From NCBI GenBank assembly GCA_009774145.1, contig VSND01000003.1, forward strand, positions 80,479 to 144,478: 64,000 nt of DNA, in the 5' to 3' direction. Source of the stretch: Lachnospiraceae bacterium. GTDB lineage: Bacteria; Bacillota; Clostridia; Lachnospirales; Lachnospiraceae. Position 1 is the stretch's first letter; every line of letters begins with the position of its first letter. The notes beneath the pieces are model-generated. The model saw only the letters and a list, made by a program, of their open reading frames with translations, was not told where the DNA came from and did no database searches. This document shows positions 41,663-49,152 of the stretch, in pieces. A program made the position numbers and the translations under genes.

Positions 41663-41992
41663 ATGGATAACCCGGTGACACATAGGGAGCTGGAGCAGTT
41701 CCGGCAGCTGATGGAGTCGGAGAATGAGCGGTTGAAGGAAGAAAACGACCGCCAGAATCACCGCATCGGAGTCCTGGAGAACAGCATCCAGAAGATGACC
41801 GACCTGGCAGCGTCCACAGAAAAGCTGGCGGTGAACATGCAGAACATGTTGAAGGTCCAGGAGGAGCAGAGCAAGCGCCTGGAGCAAATCGAGAACCGGG
41901 ACGGCGAGAAGTGGCGGAAAGCGATGGCATACATCGGAACCGCGATACTGGGAGCTGTCCTGGCTATTGTATTTGCCAAGATTGGGCTGTAG
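41663..41992 (+). CDS. XhlA-like membrane-anchored coiled-coil protein
   Basis: 109 residues from ATG 41663 behind GGAAGGAGGTGAAAAGG. A long coiled coil (RQLMESENERLKEENDRQNH to QSKRLEQIENRD) precedes one C-terminal membrane helix (YIGTAILGAVLAIVFAKIGL). Matches hemolysin XhlA-like lysis proteins that work with holin and endolysin. The frame is open upstream to 41435 and there encodes a Cys-rich segment (see findings). Confidence 0.72.
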   Translation: MDNPVTHRELEQFRQLMESENERLKEENDRQNHRIGVLENSIQKMTDLAASTEKLAVNMQNMLKVQEEQSKRLEQIENRDGEKWRKAMAYIGTAILGAVLAIVFAKIGL

Positions 41993-42004
41993 AGGAGGCG
42001 AGGC

Positions 42005-42286
42005 ATGAAGGAAAAGAAAAGCGTCCGGACAATGGACATCATCCTGGCGGTGATTGCCGTTTTCCTGCTTCTCTTTATCGTGGTGATGGTGTGGCTTTAC
42101 TACCAGACCGGGGCAATCCCGGACACGCTCTGCACATGCGTATTTGCTGCCTGCGGAGGGGAGTGTGGAGTCATGGGCTGGATAAAGACCACGAAGGAGC
42201 GGCAGAGGGAGCGGTCATTCGAGCTGGAGGACAGGGAACACGAGGAACAAAGACAGAAAGAAATGGAGGCAAATCTGAATGAATGA
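42005..42286 (+). CDS. Single-pass membrane protein of the lysis module
   Basis: 93 residues: basic N-terminus, one strong membrane helix (MDIILAVIAVFLLLFIVVMV), a short Cys-rich loop (CTCVFAACGGECG) and a highly charged helical tail. Overlaps the holin gene by 8 nt. Probable holin or lysis-regulating accessory. Confidence 0.6.
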   Translation: MKEKKSVRTMDIILAVIAVFLLLFIVVMVWLYYQTGAIPDTLCTCVFAACGGECGVMGWIKTTKERQRERSFELEDREHEEQRQKEMEANLNE

Positions 42287-42647
42287 GATTTTATTTGAGC
42301 TTTTGAAGGTAGTTATCATGGTGGCAGTCATGCTTATCACGCGGTATGCCATTCCCTGGGTAAGGGAGCGCATCGGGGCGGATAAGCTGGCCCTGGCAGA
42401 GAAGTGGGTTCGGTACGCGGTACTGAAAGCCCAGCAGGTCATGTGGGCTGATGATGGGCCGGAACGCAAGGCATACGTTACGGAGTTTCTGAAAGAGCTG
42501 CTTATTGAGAAGAACATTGCCCTTTCGGATGAACAGCTGGACATTCTGATTGAAGCAGCAGTGAAGCAGATGAAAATTGAAGCAGGCTCCGGTGTCACTA
42601 TCAATAACTCTGCCGGTGAAGCTCCGGGAGAAAAGACTGCAAAATGA
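42279..42647 (+). CDS. Holin, LL-H family
   Basis: 122 residues. One N-terminal membrane helix (LFELLKVVIMVAVMLITRYA), then WVRERIGADKLALAEKWVRY and VTEFLKELLIEKNIALSDEQ as in LL-H-type holins. Directly upstream of the endolysin. Confidence 0.8.
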   Translation: MNEILFELLKVVIMVAVMLITRYAIPWVRERIGADKLALAEKWVRYAVLKAQQVMWADDGPERKAYVTEFLKELLIEKNIALSDEQLDILIEAAVKQMKIEAGSGVTINNSAGEAPGEKTAK

Positions 42648-42667
42648 TGTAGGAGGAGGGAAACGCT

Positions 42668-44266
42668 ATGGCACTGAAAGGAAGTACGGTCCGGGAGCAG
42701 GTATGGAACTATCTGGCATCCGCAGGACTAAGCAATCATGGAGTGGCTGGCCTCATGGGGAATCTGTCCGCAGAGTCCAGGCTCAATCCTAAGAACCTGG
42801 AGGATCTCTGTGAGGCGCGGCTCAAAGAGGCCGGAAAGCTGTACTGTACGGATGAAACGTACACAGTGGCGGTGGACAGCGGGGAAATCAGCCAAGAGGA
42901 GTTCCTGCATCCTCTCCCGAATAAACAGTACGGGTACGGGCTGGCACAATGGACATCACCCGGAAGGAAAGCCGGCCTTTATGACCTGGCAAAGTCCAGG
43001 GGCGTGTCAATCGGTGATCTGGAGATGCAGCTGGATTTCCTCATGCAGGAACTTTCCACCAGCTACAGAAATGTCCTGGAGATTCTGAAATCTGCAACTT
43101 CTGTGAGGGCGGCGTCTGATGCCGTCCTCATTGATTTTGAGCGTCCGAAGAACCAGGGAGAGGCTGTAAAGAAGAAAAGGGCTGGATATGGACAAAAGTA
43201 TTATGACGAGTTTGTAAAGCCTGCATCGGTCAATACGGCAGGCACAAGCACCAAACCAGAAGGAGGTAAGGCAACTATGACAGAGACGCAGGCGAGGCAG
43301 CACATATTGAGCATCATGCAGGGCTGGGTAGGCTTGAAAAGGTCGGACGGCTCCCACAAGGTAATTATTGATACCTACAACGGACATAAGCCGCTGGCGC
43401 GGAACTATTCCGTGAAGTACACGGACGCATACTGCGCCACCACTATATCTGCAGCAGCAATCGAGGCAGGGTTCGATGACATCATCCCCCTGGAGTGCGG
43501 ATGCGGCCAGATGATAGAGCTGGCAAAGAAGATGGGAATCTGGGAAGAAAACGACGCCTATGTACCGGAACCGGCGGACATCATCCTCTATGATTGGGAT
43601 GATAACGGCATCGGGAACAACACCGGCTGGCCCGATCATGTCGGCATGGCGGAGAAGGTGGCAGGCAGCACCATTACCGTCCTGGAGGGCAATATGAGCG
43701 GCGGCGTTGTGGGCCGCAGGAACCTCCAGGTCAACGGCCGGTATATCAGAGGGTATATCCTTCCGAAGTACGCAGGCAAGGCAGACAAGCCGGACGAGCC
43801 GAACACTTCCGGAAATCTGAAAGTGGGTGATATTGTGACATTCACCGGAAAGAATCATTACGCCAGCTCCTATGCAAGCGCCAAAAAGGTCTCCTGCATG
43901 AGCGGCCAGGCGAAGGTGACGGCCATAAATGCAAAGGGAGCGCATCCGTACCATCTGGTGGCGGTTCCCGGGAAAGGCTCCAATGTATACGGCTGGGTGG
44001 ATGCTGCTGACATCCAGGGCGCGGCATCCGGCTCCGGTCCTTCCGGGGGAACCGTGGCAATCAAGGTGGGCGATACCGTGAACTATTCCGGGAACGTCCA
44101 TTACACCAGCAGCTACAAGGGGGCGAAATCCTCCAGCTGCAAAGGCGGTACCGCGAAGGTGACGGCCATCAACAAGACCGGGGCGCACCCTTACCATTTG
44201 AAGCACACCGGGAGCGGATGCACCGTGTACGGCTGGGTGGATGCTGACAAAGTTTCCGGATCATAG
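42668..44266 (+). CDS. Two-domain endolysin (tail-lysozyme + CHAP + two SH3-like repeats)
   Basis: 532 residues. Residues 1-185 resemble the phage tail lysozyme/glucosaminidase group (VWNYLASAGLSNHGVAGLMG, NLSAESRLNPKNLED, YGYGLAQWTSPGRKAGLYDL). Residues about 204-375 are a CHAP-like amidase/endopeptidase with Cys (SVKYTDAYCATTISAAAIEA) and His (GWPDHVGMAEKV). Two 65-residue SH3-like wall-binding repeats follow, each ending AHPYHL...VYGWVDA. An internal ribosome site before Met204 can give the second half alone. Confidence 0.85.
   Translation: MALKGSTVREQVWNYLASAGLSNHGVAGLMGNLSAESRLNPKNLEDLCEARLKEAGKLYCTDETYTVAVDSGEISQEEFLHPLPNKQYGYGLAQWTSPGRKAGLYDLAKSRGVSIGDLEMQLDFLMQELSTSYRNVLEILKSATSVRAASDAVLIDFERPKNQGEAVKKKRAGYGQKYYDEFVKPASVNTAGTSTKPEGGKATMTETQARQHILSIMQGWVGLKRSDGSHKVIIDTYNGHKPLARNYSVKYTDAYCATTISAAAIEAGFDDIIPLECGCGQMIELAKKMGIWEENDAYVPEPADIILYDWDDNGIGNNTGWPDHVGMAEKVAGSTITVLEGNMSGGVVGRRNLQVNGRYIRGYILPKYAGKADKPDEPNTSGNLKVGDIVTFTGKNHYASSYASAKKVSCMSGQAKVTAINAKGAHPYHLVAVPGKGSNVYGWVDAADIQGAASGSGPSGGTVAIKVGDTVNYSGNVHYTSSYKGAKSSSCKGGTAKVTAINKTGAHPYHLKHTGSGCTVYGWVDADKVSGS
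43277..44266 (+). CDS. Nested short endolysin from an internal start
   Basis: ATG 43277 in the endolysin frame follows GAAGGAGGTAAGGCAACT and sits exactly at the inter-domain linker. The product would be 329 residues: CHAP plus both SH3-like repeats. Several clostridial and enterococcal endolysins combine full-length and internally started wall-binding forms. Confidence 0.55.
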   Translation: MTETQARQHILSIMQGWVGLKRSDGSHKVIIDTYNGHKPLARNYSVKYTDAYCATTISAAAIEAGFDDIIPLECGCGQMIELAKKMGIWEENDAYVPEPADIILYDWDDNGIGNNTGWPDHVGMAEKVAGSTITVLEGNMSGGVVGRRNLQVNGRYIRGYILPKYAGKADKPDEPNTSGNLKVGDIVTFTGKNHYASSYASAKKVSCMSGQAKVTAINAKGAHPYHLVAVPGKGSNVYGWVDAADIQGAASGSGPSGGTVAIKVGDTVNYSGNVHYTSSYKGAKSSSCKGGTAKVTAINKTGAHPYHLKHTGSGCTVYGWVDADKVSGS

Positions 44267-44281
44267 GAGGGCATACAGCGT

Positions 44282-44455
44282 ATGAAAAATTACATCGGCG
44301 TCAAAATCGTAAAGGCGGAGCCGCAGGAGAAGGACGGCAGGCCCGGATATAAGGTAGTGTATCCGGATGGCTATGTGTCGTGGTCTCCGAAGGACGTCTT
44401 TGAAAAGGCATACAGAATACTTGACTGTGAAGATTTCATCAACAAGAAGGAGTAA
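44282..44455 (+). CDS. Small phage protein
   Basis: 57 residues from ATG 44282 behind ATAGGAGGGCATACAGCGT. Ends YVSWSPKDVFEKAYRILD, a motif of small phage proteins located near lysis or replication genes. Last gene before the late terminator. Confidence 0.65.
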   Translation: MKNYIGVKIVKAEPQEKDGRPGYKVVYPDGYVSWSPKDVFEKAYRILDCEDFINKKE

Positions 44456-44480
44456 CACCGCATCTGCATCTCAATAAGGC

Positions 44481-44523
44481 AAAAGGGCCTCTCTGTCAAT
44501 TCCAGGCAGGGAGGCTCTTTTTT
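44481..44523 (+). terminator. Late-operon terminator
   Basis: AAAAGGGCCTCTCTG pairs with CAGGGAGGCTCTTTT (one mismatch) across an 11-nt loop, ending in TTTTTT. A strong intrinsic terminator closing the structural/lysis transcript. Confidence 0.88.
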
Positions 44524-44539
44524 ATTGCCGTTTTAGACC

Positions 44540-44704
44540 GTCCGCGGATTGTCCTATGGACTGTCCGTGGATTGTCCGTGGACGCATCAATTCTGATTAT
44601 CTCCAGCACATCCAGGCGGAAATTTCCGGAGCTGTTTCTTCTTATTATAATATACCTAAAATTTTAGACCGTCCTATGGACTGTCCGTGGACGCGTCCGT
44701 GGAC
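44540..44704. repeat. Cluster of seven GTCC-n2/3-GGAY palindromes
   Basis: Units at 44540-44549, 44551-44561, 44563-44572, 44574-44583, 44671-44681, 44683-44692 and 44695-44704, spaced one DNA turn apart in two groups (four and three) 87 bp apart. Both groups begin after TTTTAGACC. Between and after them is A/T-rich DNA and a triple TAACCA repeat (44714-44730). No ORF. Looks like a cooperative protein-binding site; the binder is unknown. Confidence 0.7.
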
Positions 44705-44769
44705 TGTCCGGTGTAACCATAACCATAACCAAAACATTATTATATAAAAACATATATGTCCAAAACAAA

Positions 44770-44831
44770 ACGCCTATTTGTGAGTTTTTGTCATTGTTTT
44801 TATTGACAAACGCCGAATAGTGAGTTATAAT
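44770..44831 (+). promoter_or_regulatory. Operator-controlled promoter of accessory operon 1
   Basis: TTGACA (44803-44808), 17 bp, TATAAT (44826-44831), a perfect consensus promoter. Operators lie at 44770-44785 and, filling the spacer, 44810-44825 (ACGCCGAATAGTGAGT). The 16-mers match those at the immunity promoter. Confidence 0.85.
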
Positions 44832-44874
44832 ATAGATATACAAAAGGATGATACAAAGAAAACTCACAAGGAGG
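44800..44874 (+). repeat. 75-bp direct repeat, copy 1
   Basis: Identical over 75 bp to 50001-50075: promoter, operator, 5' leader and AAGGAGG ribosome site. Only this regulatory cassette is duplicated; the genes that follow are unrelated. Confidence 0.95.
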
Positions 44875-44887
44875 CGTTGATAGGGAT

Positions 44888-45178
44888 ATGATGAAGTGCG
44901 AATTTGAGAAGAGAATCGGCGGAGAGGTAAGGCAGAGCGACTACAACATTATTGAACATGTCTACACCTGGCATCCGGCAATCAGCAACACGGAGGGAAA
45001 AGACCAGATAGCAACGCTGTATAAGATGGGGGGAATGTGCCTCATTAAAGACATGGAGCCGACAGCAAAGCTGATGGAGGAGCTGGATGAAGAGAAAAGA
45101 GATGCGGAGCGCAGGCTGAAAGAGATTCAGAAGAAAATTGAGGATGTCGTTTGCGGCAGGACAGAGAGGGAGGAATAA
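44888..45178 (+). CDS. Hypothetical accessory protein
   Basis: 96 residues, first gene of accessory operon 1. A short folded N-terminus (IEHVYTWHPAISNTEGKDQI, LYKMGGMCLIKDM) and a charged C-terminal coiled coil (EELDEEKRDAERRLKEIQKK). Unknown function. Confidence 0.6.
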   Translation: MMKCEFEKRIGGEVRQSDYNIIEHVYTWHPAISNTEGKDQIATLYKMGGMCLIKDMEPTAKLMEELDEEKRDAERRLKEIQKKIEDVVCGRTEREE

Positions 45179-45182
45179 GGAT

Positions 45183-45530
45183 ATGGCAATCAATTTCCAG
45201 GTAATGACAGAGAATCAGAAAAATGAATATGGGAAGTATGTTCCGGACTGGGAGGCTCTGAAAGCCGGAGCCTCCTGCGAGGAGGAGAAGGAGTACATTG
45301 ATAGGATCATCGCCCTGGATGAAAAATGGATAAGCAAGGGGCGCGGAGAATATGCAGGGTTTGCGTTCAATATGGTTTACATCACCAGGCAGAAATGCGG
45401 ACACTTTGAAATCTTCCAGACCCCTTGCAATGAGCATTACAGCCTGGAAGAAAATCTGCTCCAGGCAGAGGAACACGCAAAGAAAATGAAATGTGGACGG
45501 TGCATTTCCGGGATAGGAGGCAGGTTATGA
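45183..45530 (+). CDS. Hypothetical accessory protein with Cys pairs
   Basis: 115 residues from ATG 45183 (GGAATAAGGAT upstream). VMTENQKNEYGKYVPDWEAL, EYAGFAFNMVYITRQKCGHF, and a terminal CGRC. Possible zinc site; unknown role. Confidence 0.55.
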   Translation: MAINFQVMTENQKNEYGKYVPDWEALKAGASCEEEKEYIDRIIALDEKWISKGRGEYAGFAFNMVYITRQKCGHFEIFQTPCNEHYSLEENLLQAEEHAKKMKCGRCISGIGGRL

Positions 45531-45775
45531 AGAGAAACGAATATTTTAAGAGAGCGGCCGATTTGTATGGTAGCGGCAAGGTGAGCGGAGAAGTCTATGA
45601 CGCTATGATTATGAACGCTGACGCTTTCTGTGATGATGACGAGGACGAGGTCGGATATGAGGACGGGCTTCCGGCCACATATGCAGAAATTGAGTATTCA
45701 GACTTTGACAATCCAGAGGCCGTGGACGGTGCCAGGTTTGATGATATGAATTATCTCCGGTACACGGAGAGGTAA
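45527..45775 (+). CDS. Hypothetical acidic accessory protein
   Basis: 82 residues in ATGA overlap. MKRNEYFKRAADLYGSGKVS, then an Asp/Glu-rich half containing YAEIEYSDFDNPEAVDGARF. Not recognised. Confidence 0.55.
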   Translation: MKRNEYFKRAADLYGSGKVSGEVYDAMIMNADAFCDDDEDEVGYEDGLPATYAEIEYSDFDNPEAVDGARFDDMNYLRYTER

Positions 45776-45797
45776 AGATGGCCTATATAAGGAGCCA

Positions 45798-45818
45798 CCC
45801 GGCAGGGACGCGCCGGGG
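45798..45818 (+). other. GC-rich hairpin at the edge of the structured region
   Basis: CCCGGC (45798-45803) pairs with GCCGGG (45812-45817), followed by GCCTTT. It could be a weak terminator ending the short upstream cistrons or a boundary element for the RNA that follows. Confidence 0.45.
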
Positions 45819-45874
45819 CCTTTAATGCAGGAATCCAGTCACAACCCTGGAGGAGGATGCAGAGTGGGGGCAGT

Positions 45875-46113
45875 CTTTTTACAAACATTGTCTATTTGGT
45901 GCTGGCTGACAGGTTTTCACCCGGTTTTTAATGTGAAAATGGGGAGGCGGTTTGAGCAGGGAACGCCGGAAAATGCTCATGGTGTCCAGCAGGTTTTCTG
46001 GCTTTAGTGCGAAACCAGATAAGGGGCGGTTCTCCCCGACATTCGCGTGAACCGGCGGAACGTATGAAAGCCGCTTGATAAATTCATACCCGAATAGACA
46101 ATCTTTGTAAAAG
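45875..46113 (+). ncRNA. Candidate structured RNA closed by a 23-bp terminal helix
   Basis: Bases 45875-45899 pair with 46090-46113 over 23 bp with one bulge and one mismatch. Inside are further stems: 45914-45920/45933-45939 (7 bp), 45946-45949/45964-45967, 45986-45989/45998-46001, 46023-46026/46034-46037 and 46062-46068/46083-46089 (7 bp, abutting the terminal helix). This is a multi-branched architecture with no convincing ORF. It lies in a 374-bp gene-free interval inside an otherwise tightly packed operon. Alternatively it could be a small inverted-repeat (MITE-like) insertion, but no target duplication is obvious. No known class is recognised. Confidence 0.55.
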
Positions 46114-46149
46114 GGCTGCGCCCGATCATAAAAATAGGAGGTTTAGGTT

Positions 46150-46377
46150 ATGCAGTATCCGGTTAGTGAAAAGAAGTGTAGAGGTTGTTCTGCCTGCTGT
46201 CTGGTGGATAGGGATTTCAACTATGCGCCACTTCCCATAGAACGGCAGTATTATCAGTGCATCGCAGATGCGGAGTATATGTGCGGTGAAGCGGAGCCGG
46301 AACAGCCCCAGGAGCCGCATCGGAAAGCTGGAAGTTACTGGCATGCCCTTATGGAGGGCGGCGGCATCGTGGATTAA
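46150..46377 (+). CDS. Small Cys-rich accessory protein
   Basis: 75 residues behind AAATAGGAGGTTTAGGTT. KKCRGCSACCLVDRDFNYAP gives a CxxCxxCC cluster; ends SYWHALMEGGGIVD. Possible metal-binding protein of unknown role, first gene after the structured element. Confidence 0.6.
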   Translation: MQYPVSEKKCRGCSACCLVDRDFNYAPLPIERQYYQCIADAEYMCGEAEPEQPQEPHRKAGSYWHALMEGGGIVD

Positions 46378-46387
46378 GGAGGACGGC

Positions 46388-46675
46388 ATGGGAATTGTGA
46401 GGATAGGCGGAGTGGAGCTGACGCCGGAGGAGGCGGAGCGGTACTACCTGGATGGAAAGTACATTGTCACATACGGATGCATCTACCAGCTTTTCTACAG
46501 CACAGCGCAGAAAAGGGTATACGGACAAGTTATCCACAGAAGCCAGGGGATGACGCGGAGAGGCCGGTTCTTTGCTATGGATGCGGAGACGGTGAACCAC
46601 CTGGTAGGATTCAGCCTGGTAAACGACAGTAAGACGGCATTGGCCGGATGCGGTTTTCTTCTGGAGAAGGAGTGA
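46388..46675 (+). CDS. Hypothetical accessory protein
   Basis: 95 residues from ATG 46388 (AAGGAGGACGGC). IVRIGGVELTPEEAERYYLD, a Tyr-rich middle and a C-terminal VGFSLVNDSKTALAGCGFLL. No family recognised. Confidence 0.58.
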   Translation: MGIVRIGGVELTPEEAERYYLDGKYIVTYGCIYQLFYSTAQKRVYGQVIHRSQGMTRRGRFFAMDAETVNHLVGFSLVNDSKTALAGCGFLLEKE

Positions 46676-46682
46676 AGAAACT

Positions 46683-46931
46683 ATGAAGAAAAATTGGAAC
46701 ATTACAAAATGGTGCAAGGCAATCACTGATTCCGGAGAGGATGAATACACCCATAGGGATGTATCTGGATTTGAACACAGCTTTAGGCTCCTGGATGATG
46801 ATGGAGTGGTTTACGCATACGGAAAGGCAAATGCAATTATATTTGCCCCTCTGTATCACTACATGAATGAATATGGATGCACTGAAATCCAGTACAAGAA
46901 CAAAGAGACTGGAGAGTACGAGACGCTGTAA
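46683..46931 (+). CDS. Hypothetical accessory protein
   Basis: 82 residues. WNITKWCKAITDSGEDEYTH, FRLLDDDGVVYAYGKAN, FAPLYHYMNEYGCTEIQYKN. This looks like a small alpha/beta fold of the kind seen in other phage accessory operons; unknown function. Confidence 0.58.
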   Translation: MKKNWNITKWCKAITDSGEDEYTHRDVSGFEHSFRLLDDDGVVYAYGKANAIIFAPLYHYMNEYGCTEIQYKNKETGEYETL

Positions 46932-46945
46932 GGGGGATTGACAGA

Positions 46946-47215
46946 ATGAAGTTAAGCAGAAACGATATTGAGACTTTGAAAAGCATGGGGTATCTGGACA
47001 AGGATATTTCACAGATTGGGCAAAGCATCAGAAAGACGGAATACACGAAGGATGGCGAAAAAATCTCTGCTGAAAGGGCAAGGGAAATTCTGGGACAGAG
47101 AATTTTTTTAAGCGGCCAGGGACGCGCTGCATTCCACGGTACAGCATATAGGGAAAGCAATGGAGGTCCCACATCCCATATCTTTTTTAATGTGGCATCA
47201 GAATTTTTCAGATAA
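46946..47215 (+). CDS. Hypothetical accessory protein
   Basis: 89 residues. LSRNDIETLKSMGYLDKDIS, a DNA-binding-like or protein-contact helical N-terminus, then ISAERAREILGQRIFLSGQG. Unknown. Confidence 0.55.
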   Translation: MKLSRNDIETLKSMGYLDKDISQIGQSIRKTEYTKDGEKISAERAREILGQRIFLSGQGRAAFHGTAYRESNGGPTSHIFFNVASEFFR

Positions 47216-47228
47216 GGAGAGATGGAGT

Positions 47229-47612
47229 ATGAGATATTACAGCGCACAGAGGCCGGTTTCCCCTGGGACTTTTCCCAGGGAGGGAGCCGGGAGAATCGTG
47301 AATTTTGACAATAAGCAGTTCTGCGAGGAGATAGGGCGCGATGCCTGGGGTTACATTGAGTATGCGGAGCCTCTGTCTGCAGCACAGATGGAGGCGTATG
47401 AGTTGACGCAGGGAGGGATGAAGAAATTCTGGTGTGTCACCACATCGGTAAATGACCGGGGGAGGGTGGCAGCGAACATCACCAATGTAATAGAGGCGGT
47501 ATGCCAGCCGGAAAATTCATCAACCAGTACGAGCCGAAGGGATATTTACAATGACTGGTTCCCTTCCCAGGAGGAGGCAGAGAAATTCGTGGAGGAGGCG
47601 AGGAGAGCGTGA
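47229..47612 (+). CDS. Hypothetical accessory protein
   Basis: 127 residues from ATG 47229 (AGGAGAGATGGAGT). MRYYSAQRPVSPGTFPREGA, WGYIEYAEPLSAAQMEAYEL, and C-terminal FPSQEEAEKFVEEARRA. Resembles proteins repeatedly found in gut Firmicutes mobile elements; function unknown. Confidence 0.58.
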   Translation: MRYYSAQRPVSPGTFPREGAGRIVNFDNKQFCEEIGRDAWGYIEYAEPLSAAQMEAYELTQGGMKKFWCVTTSVNDRGRVAANITNVIEAVCQPENSSTSTSRRDIYNDWFPSQEEAEKFVEEARRA

Positions 47613-47917
47613 AACTGGTAATCGAGGTAAAACGCCGGAGAATGAGCGTCACGCAGGGCGAGGCAGATGTGTATGTGAACGGCCAGAAAGTCATAACCTT
47701 TGGAGACAAGATAGAGATGATTAAAGAAGGGGAGCGGTGCTATGGGGAAAACATCGGAGGATGGGGCAGCAAAAAGCCGGATTCCGCTTTTATTGCCGGG
47801 TACTTATGGCATCCGCATGATGAACTCTACAGCTATAGGGAGAAGCTGGAGCGGATTCTGACGGATGGAGAGGAGCTGGAGGCTCTTGGAGCGGATAATG
47901 AGAAGGAGGCGCGATGA
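47609..47917 (+). CDS. Hypothetical accessory protein
   Basis: 102 residues from GTG 47609 in overlap. VIEVKRRRMSVTQGEADVYV suggests a small beta domain; the C-terminus is charged and helical. Unknown. Confidence 0.55.
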   Translation: MKLVIEVKRRRMSVTQGEADVYVNGQKVITFGDKIEMIKEGERCYGENIGGWGSKKPDSAFIAGYLWHPHDELYSYREKLERILTDGEELEALGADNEKEAR

Positions 47918-48408
47918 AAAACAAAAAGTTTTGGCCAGAACAGATTGAGGAGGCCAGAACGCTGGCTATCCAGGAAAAGAAATTCCTCACCAGGGAGTAT
48001 GATGCGCTTTCGGATGCGGATGGCCTGCGCGTTCTCACAAAGGGAGAGCTTGAGGAATTGAAGGGGAGCCGGTATTCCTGCATCTATGCCGGGTGGATCA
48101 CGGTCATTGAGGACTACACGGAGGAGACTGGGAAAGCCTGGGAAGTTCTCCAGGCGGTCAATGCACGGTTCCGGGAGCTGGATGCAGAGGAGCAGGTAAT
48201 AGATATTCTGAATGATTTCCCGGATGTGGAGCTGGGACTGGCAGACATCACGGATGATTTTATTTCCTATATGGGAGCATCCGGACACGATCTGACATAT
48301 AGCCTGCCGATGGAGGGAAGGAACATAGCGTATTTCGTAGTGACAAGCCGCGCCTGCCTGGAGGATGAAAATACCCGGATGATGATGGCAGAGGCGGCGA
48401 CAATGTAA
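47914..48408 (+). CDS. Hypothetical accessory protein
   Basis: 164 residues in ATGA overlap. EARTLAIQEKKFLTREYDAL, YAGWITVIEDYTEETGKAWE, and a C-terminal AYFVVTSRACLEDENTRMMM. Unknown. Confidence 0.55.
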   Translation: MKNKKFWPEQIEEARTLAIQEKKFLTREYDALSDADGLRVLTKGELEELKGSRYSCIYAGWITVIEDYTEETGKAWEVLQAVNARFRELDAEEQVIDILNDFPDVELGLADITDDFISYMGASGHDLTYSLPMEGRNIAYFVVTSRACLEDENTRMMMAEAATM

Positions 48409-48419
48409 AGGAGGACGGC

Positions 48420-48608
48420 ATGGGAGACCCTTATAAAGTGGAGTGGTTGAAGAAAATGCTGGAGCATGAAACCAGCAAGACGGAGGAGCATTATGGGGCA
48501 CGTTTGAGCCATTGGTATGGAGATTCAAAGATACTTACCATTGACGCAGGCGGACTGAGGGCTTTGATTCGGCACTATTCAAAGCATGATACAAATTTGG
48601 ATGGATAG
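48420..48608 (+). CDS. Small hypothetical accessory protein
   Basis: 62 residues behind AAAGGAGGACGGC. YKVEWLKKMLEHETSKTEEH, LTIDAGGLRALIRHYSKHD. Unknown. Confidence 0.55.
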   Translation: MGDPYKVEWLKKMLEHETSKTEEHYGARLSHWYGDSKILTIDAGGLRALIRHYSKHDTNLDG

Positions 48609-48618
48609 GAGGATGGAG

Positions 48619-49152
48619 ATGGACGAGAGAGCGAAGGTATTGATTATGAACCTGGTGGAGCTGATGCGCGAAAGCCAGCAGAGGGTGTATGATTATGAGT
48701 TTGCAGACTACCTAATGGATAAGACCGGCATTAAGCCGGAGGAGCTTGTGGAGTGCGGCATCTATGGGAGCAGGCCGCTACATCCGGATGTGGGCGGCAT
48801 CGCCCAGAGGGAGGATGGTTCCATCCTCCGGGTATTCCGGGAACATTATGGGGAGGGTGACATATTCAAGAGCTGGCGGCGGTTCTACCTGGGAGCATTG
48901 GACGAGGTATGCTATGTGCCGGAAGGGAGCGATTCCGGGTACTCCAGGCAAAATTTTCTGGATCTGTGCGATGGGGACAATGAGTTGGCGGAGCGACTTT
49001 TTGAAGCCGTCACCTGGGAGCATCCGGAAAGTTGGATAGACCAGGCTATGACATCTGGTGAGTGGATCGTCTGCAATGGATGCGGAAAGCTGTATGATGT
49101 GGACGGAAATTCTGGCGTATGCCCGGAATGTGGAAAGGCAGGGGTGGAGTGA
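48619..49152 (+). CDS. Hypothetical protein with C-terminal zinc ribbon
   Basis: 177 residues from ATG 48619; AGGAGG at 48607-48612 argues against upstream ATGs 48601 and 48613. A helical N-terminus (MNLVELMRESQQRVYDYEFA) and a C-terminal CNGCGKLYDVDGNSGVCPEC zinc ribbon. Unknown role. Confidence 0.58.
   Translation: MDERAKVLIMNLVELMRESQQRVYDYEFADYLMDKTGIKPEELVECGIYGSRPLHPDVGGIAQREDGSILRVFREHYGEGDIFKSWRRFYLGALDEVCYVPEGSDSGYSRQNFLDLCDGDNELAERLFEAVTWEHPESWIDQAMTSGEWIVCNGCGKLYDVDGNSGVCPECGKAGVE

Noticed and set aside
44540..44704. CRISPR array
   Set aside because: Units are only 10-11 bp palindromes with 1-2 bp or 87-bp gaps; no repeat/spacer pattern and no cas genes.
45825..46007. 60-residue ORF inside the structured region
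   Set aside because: Composition is not protein-like, it has no proper ribosome site, and it crosses paired stems; treated as non-coding.
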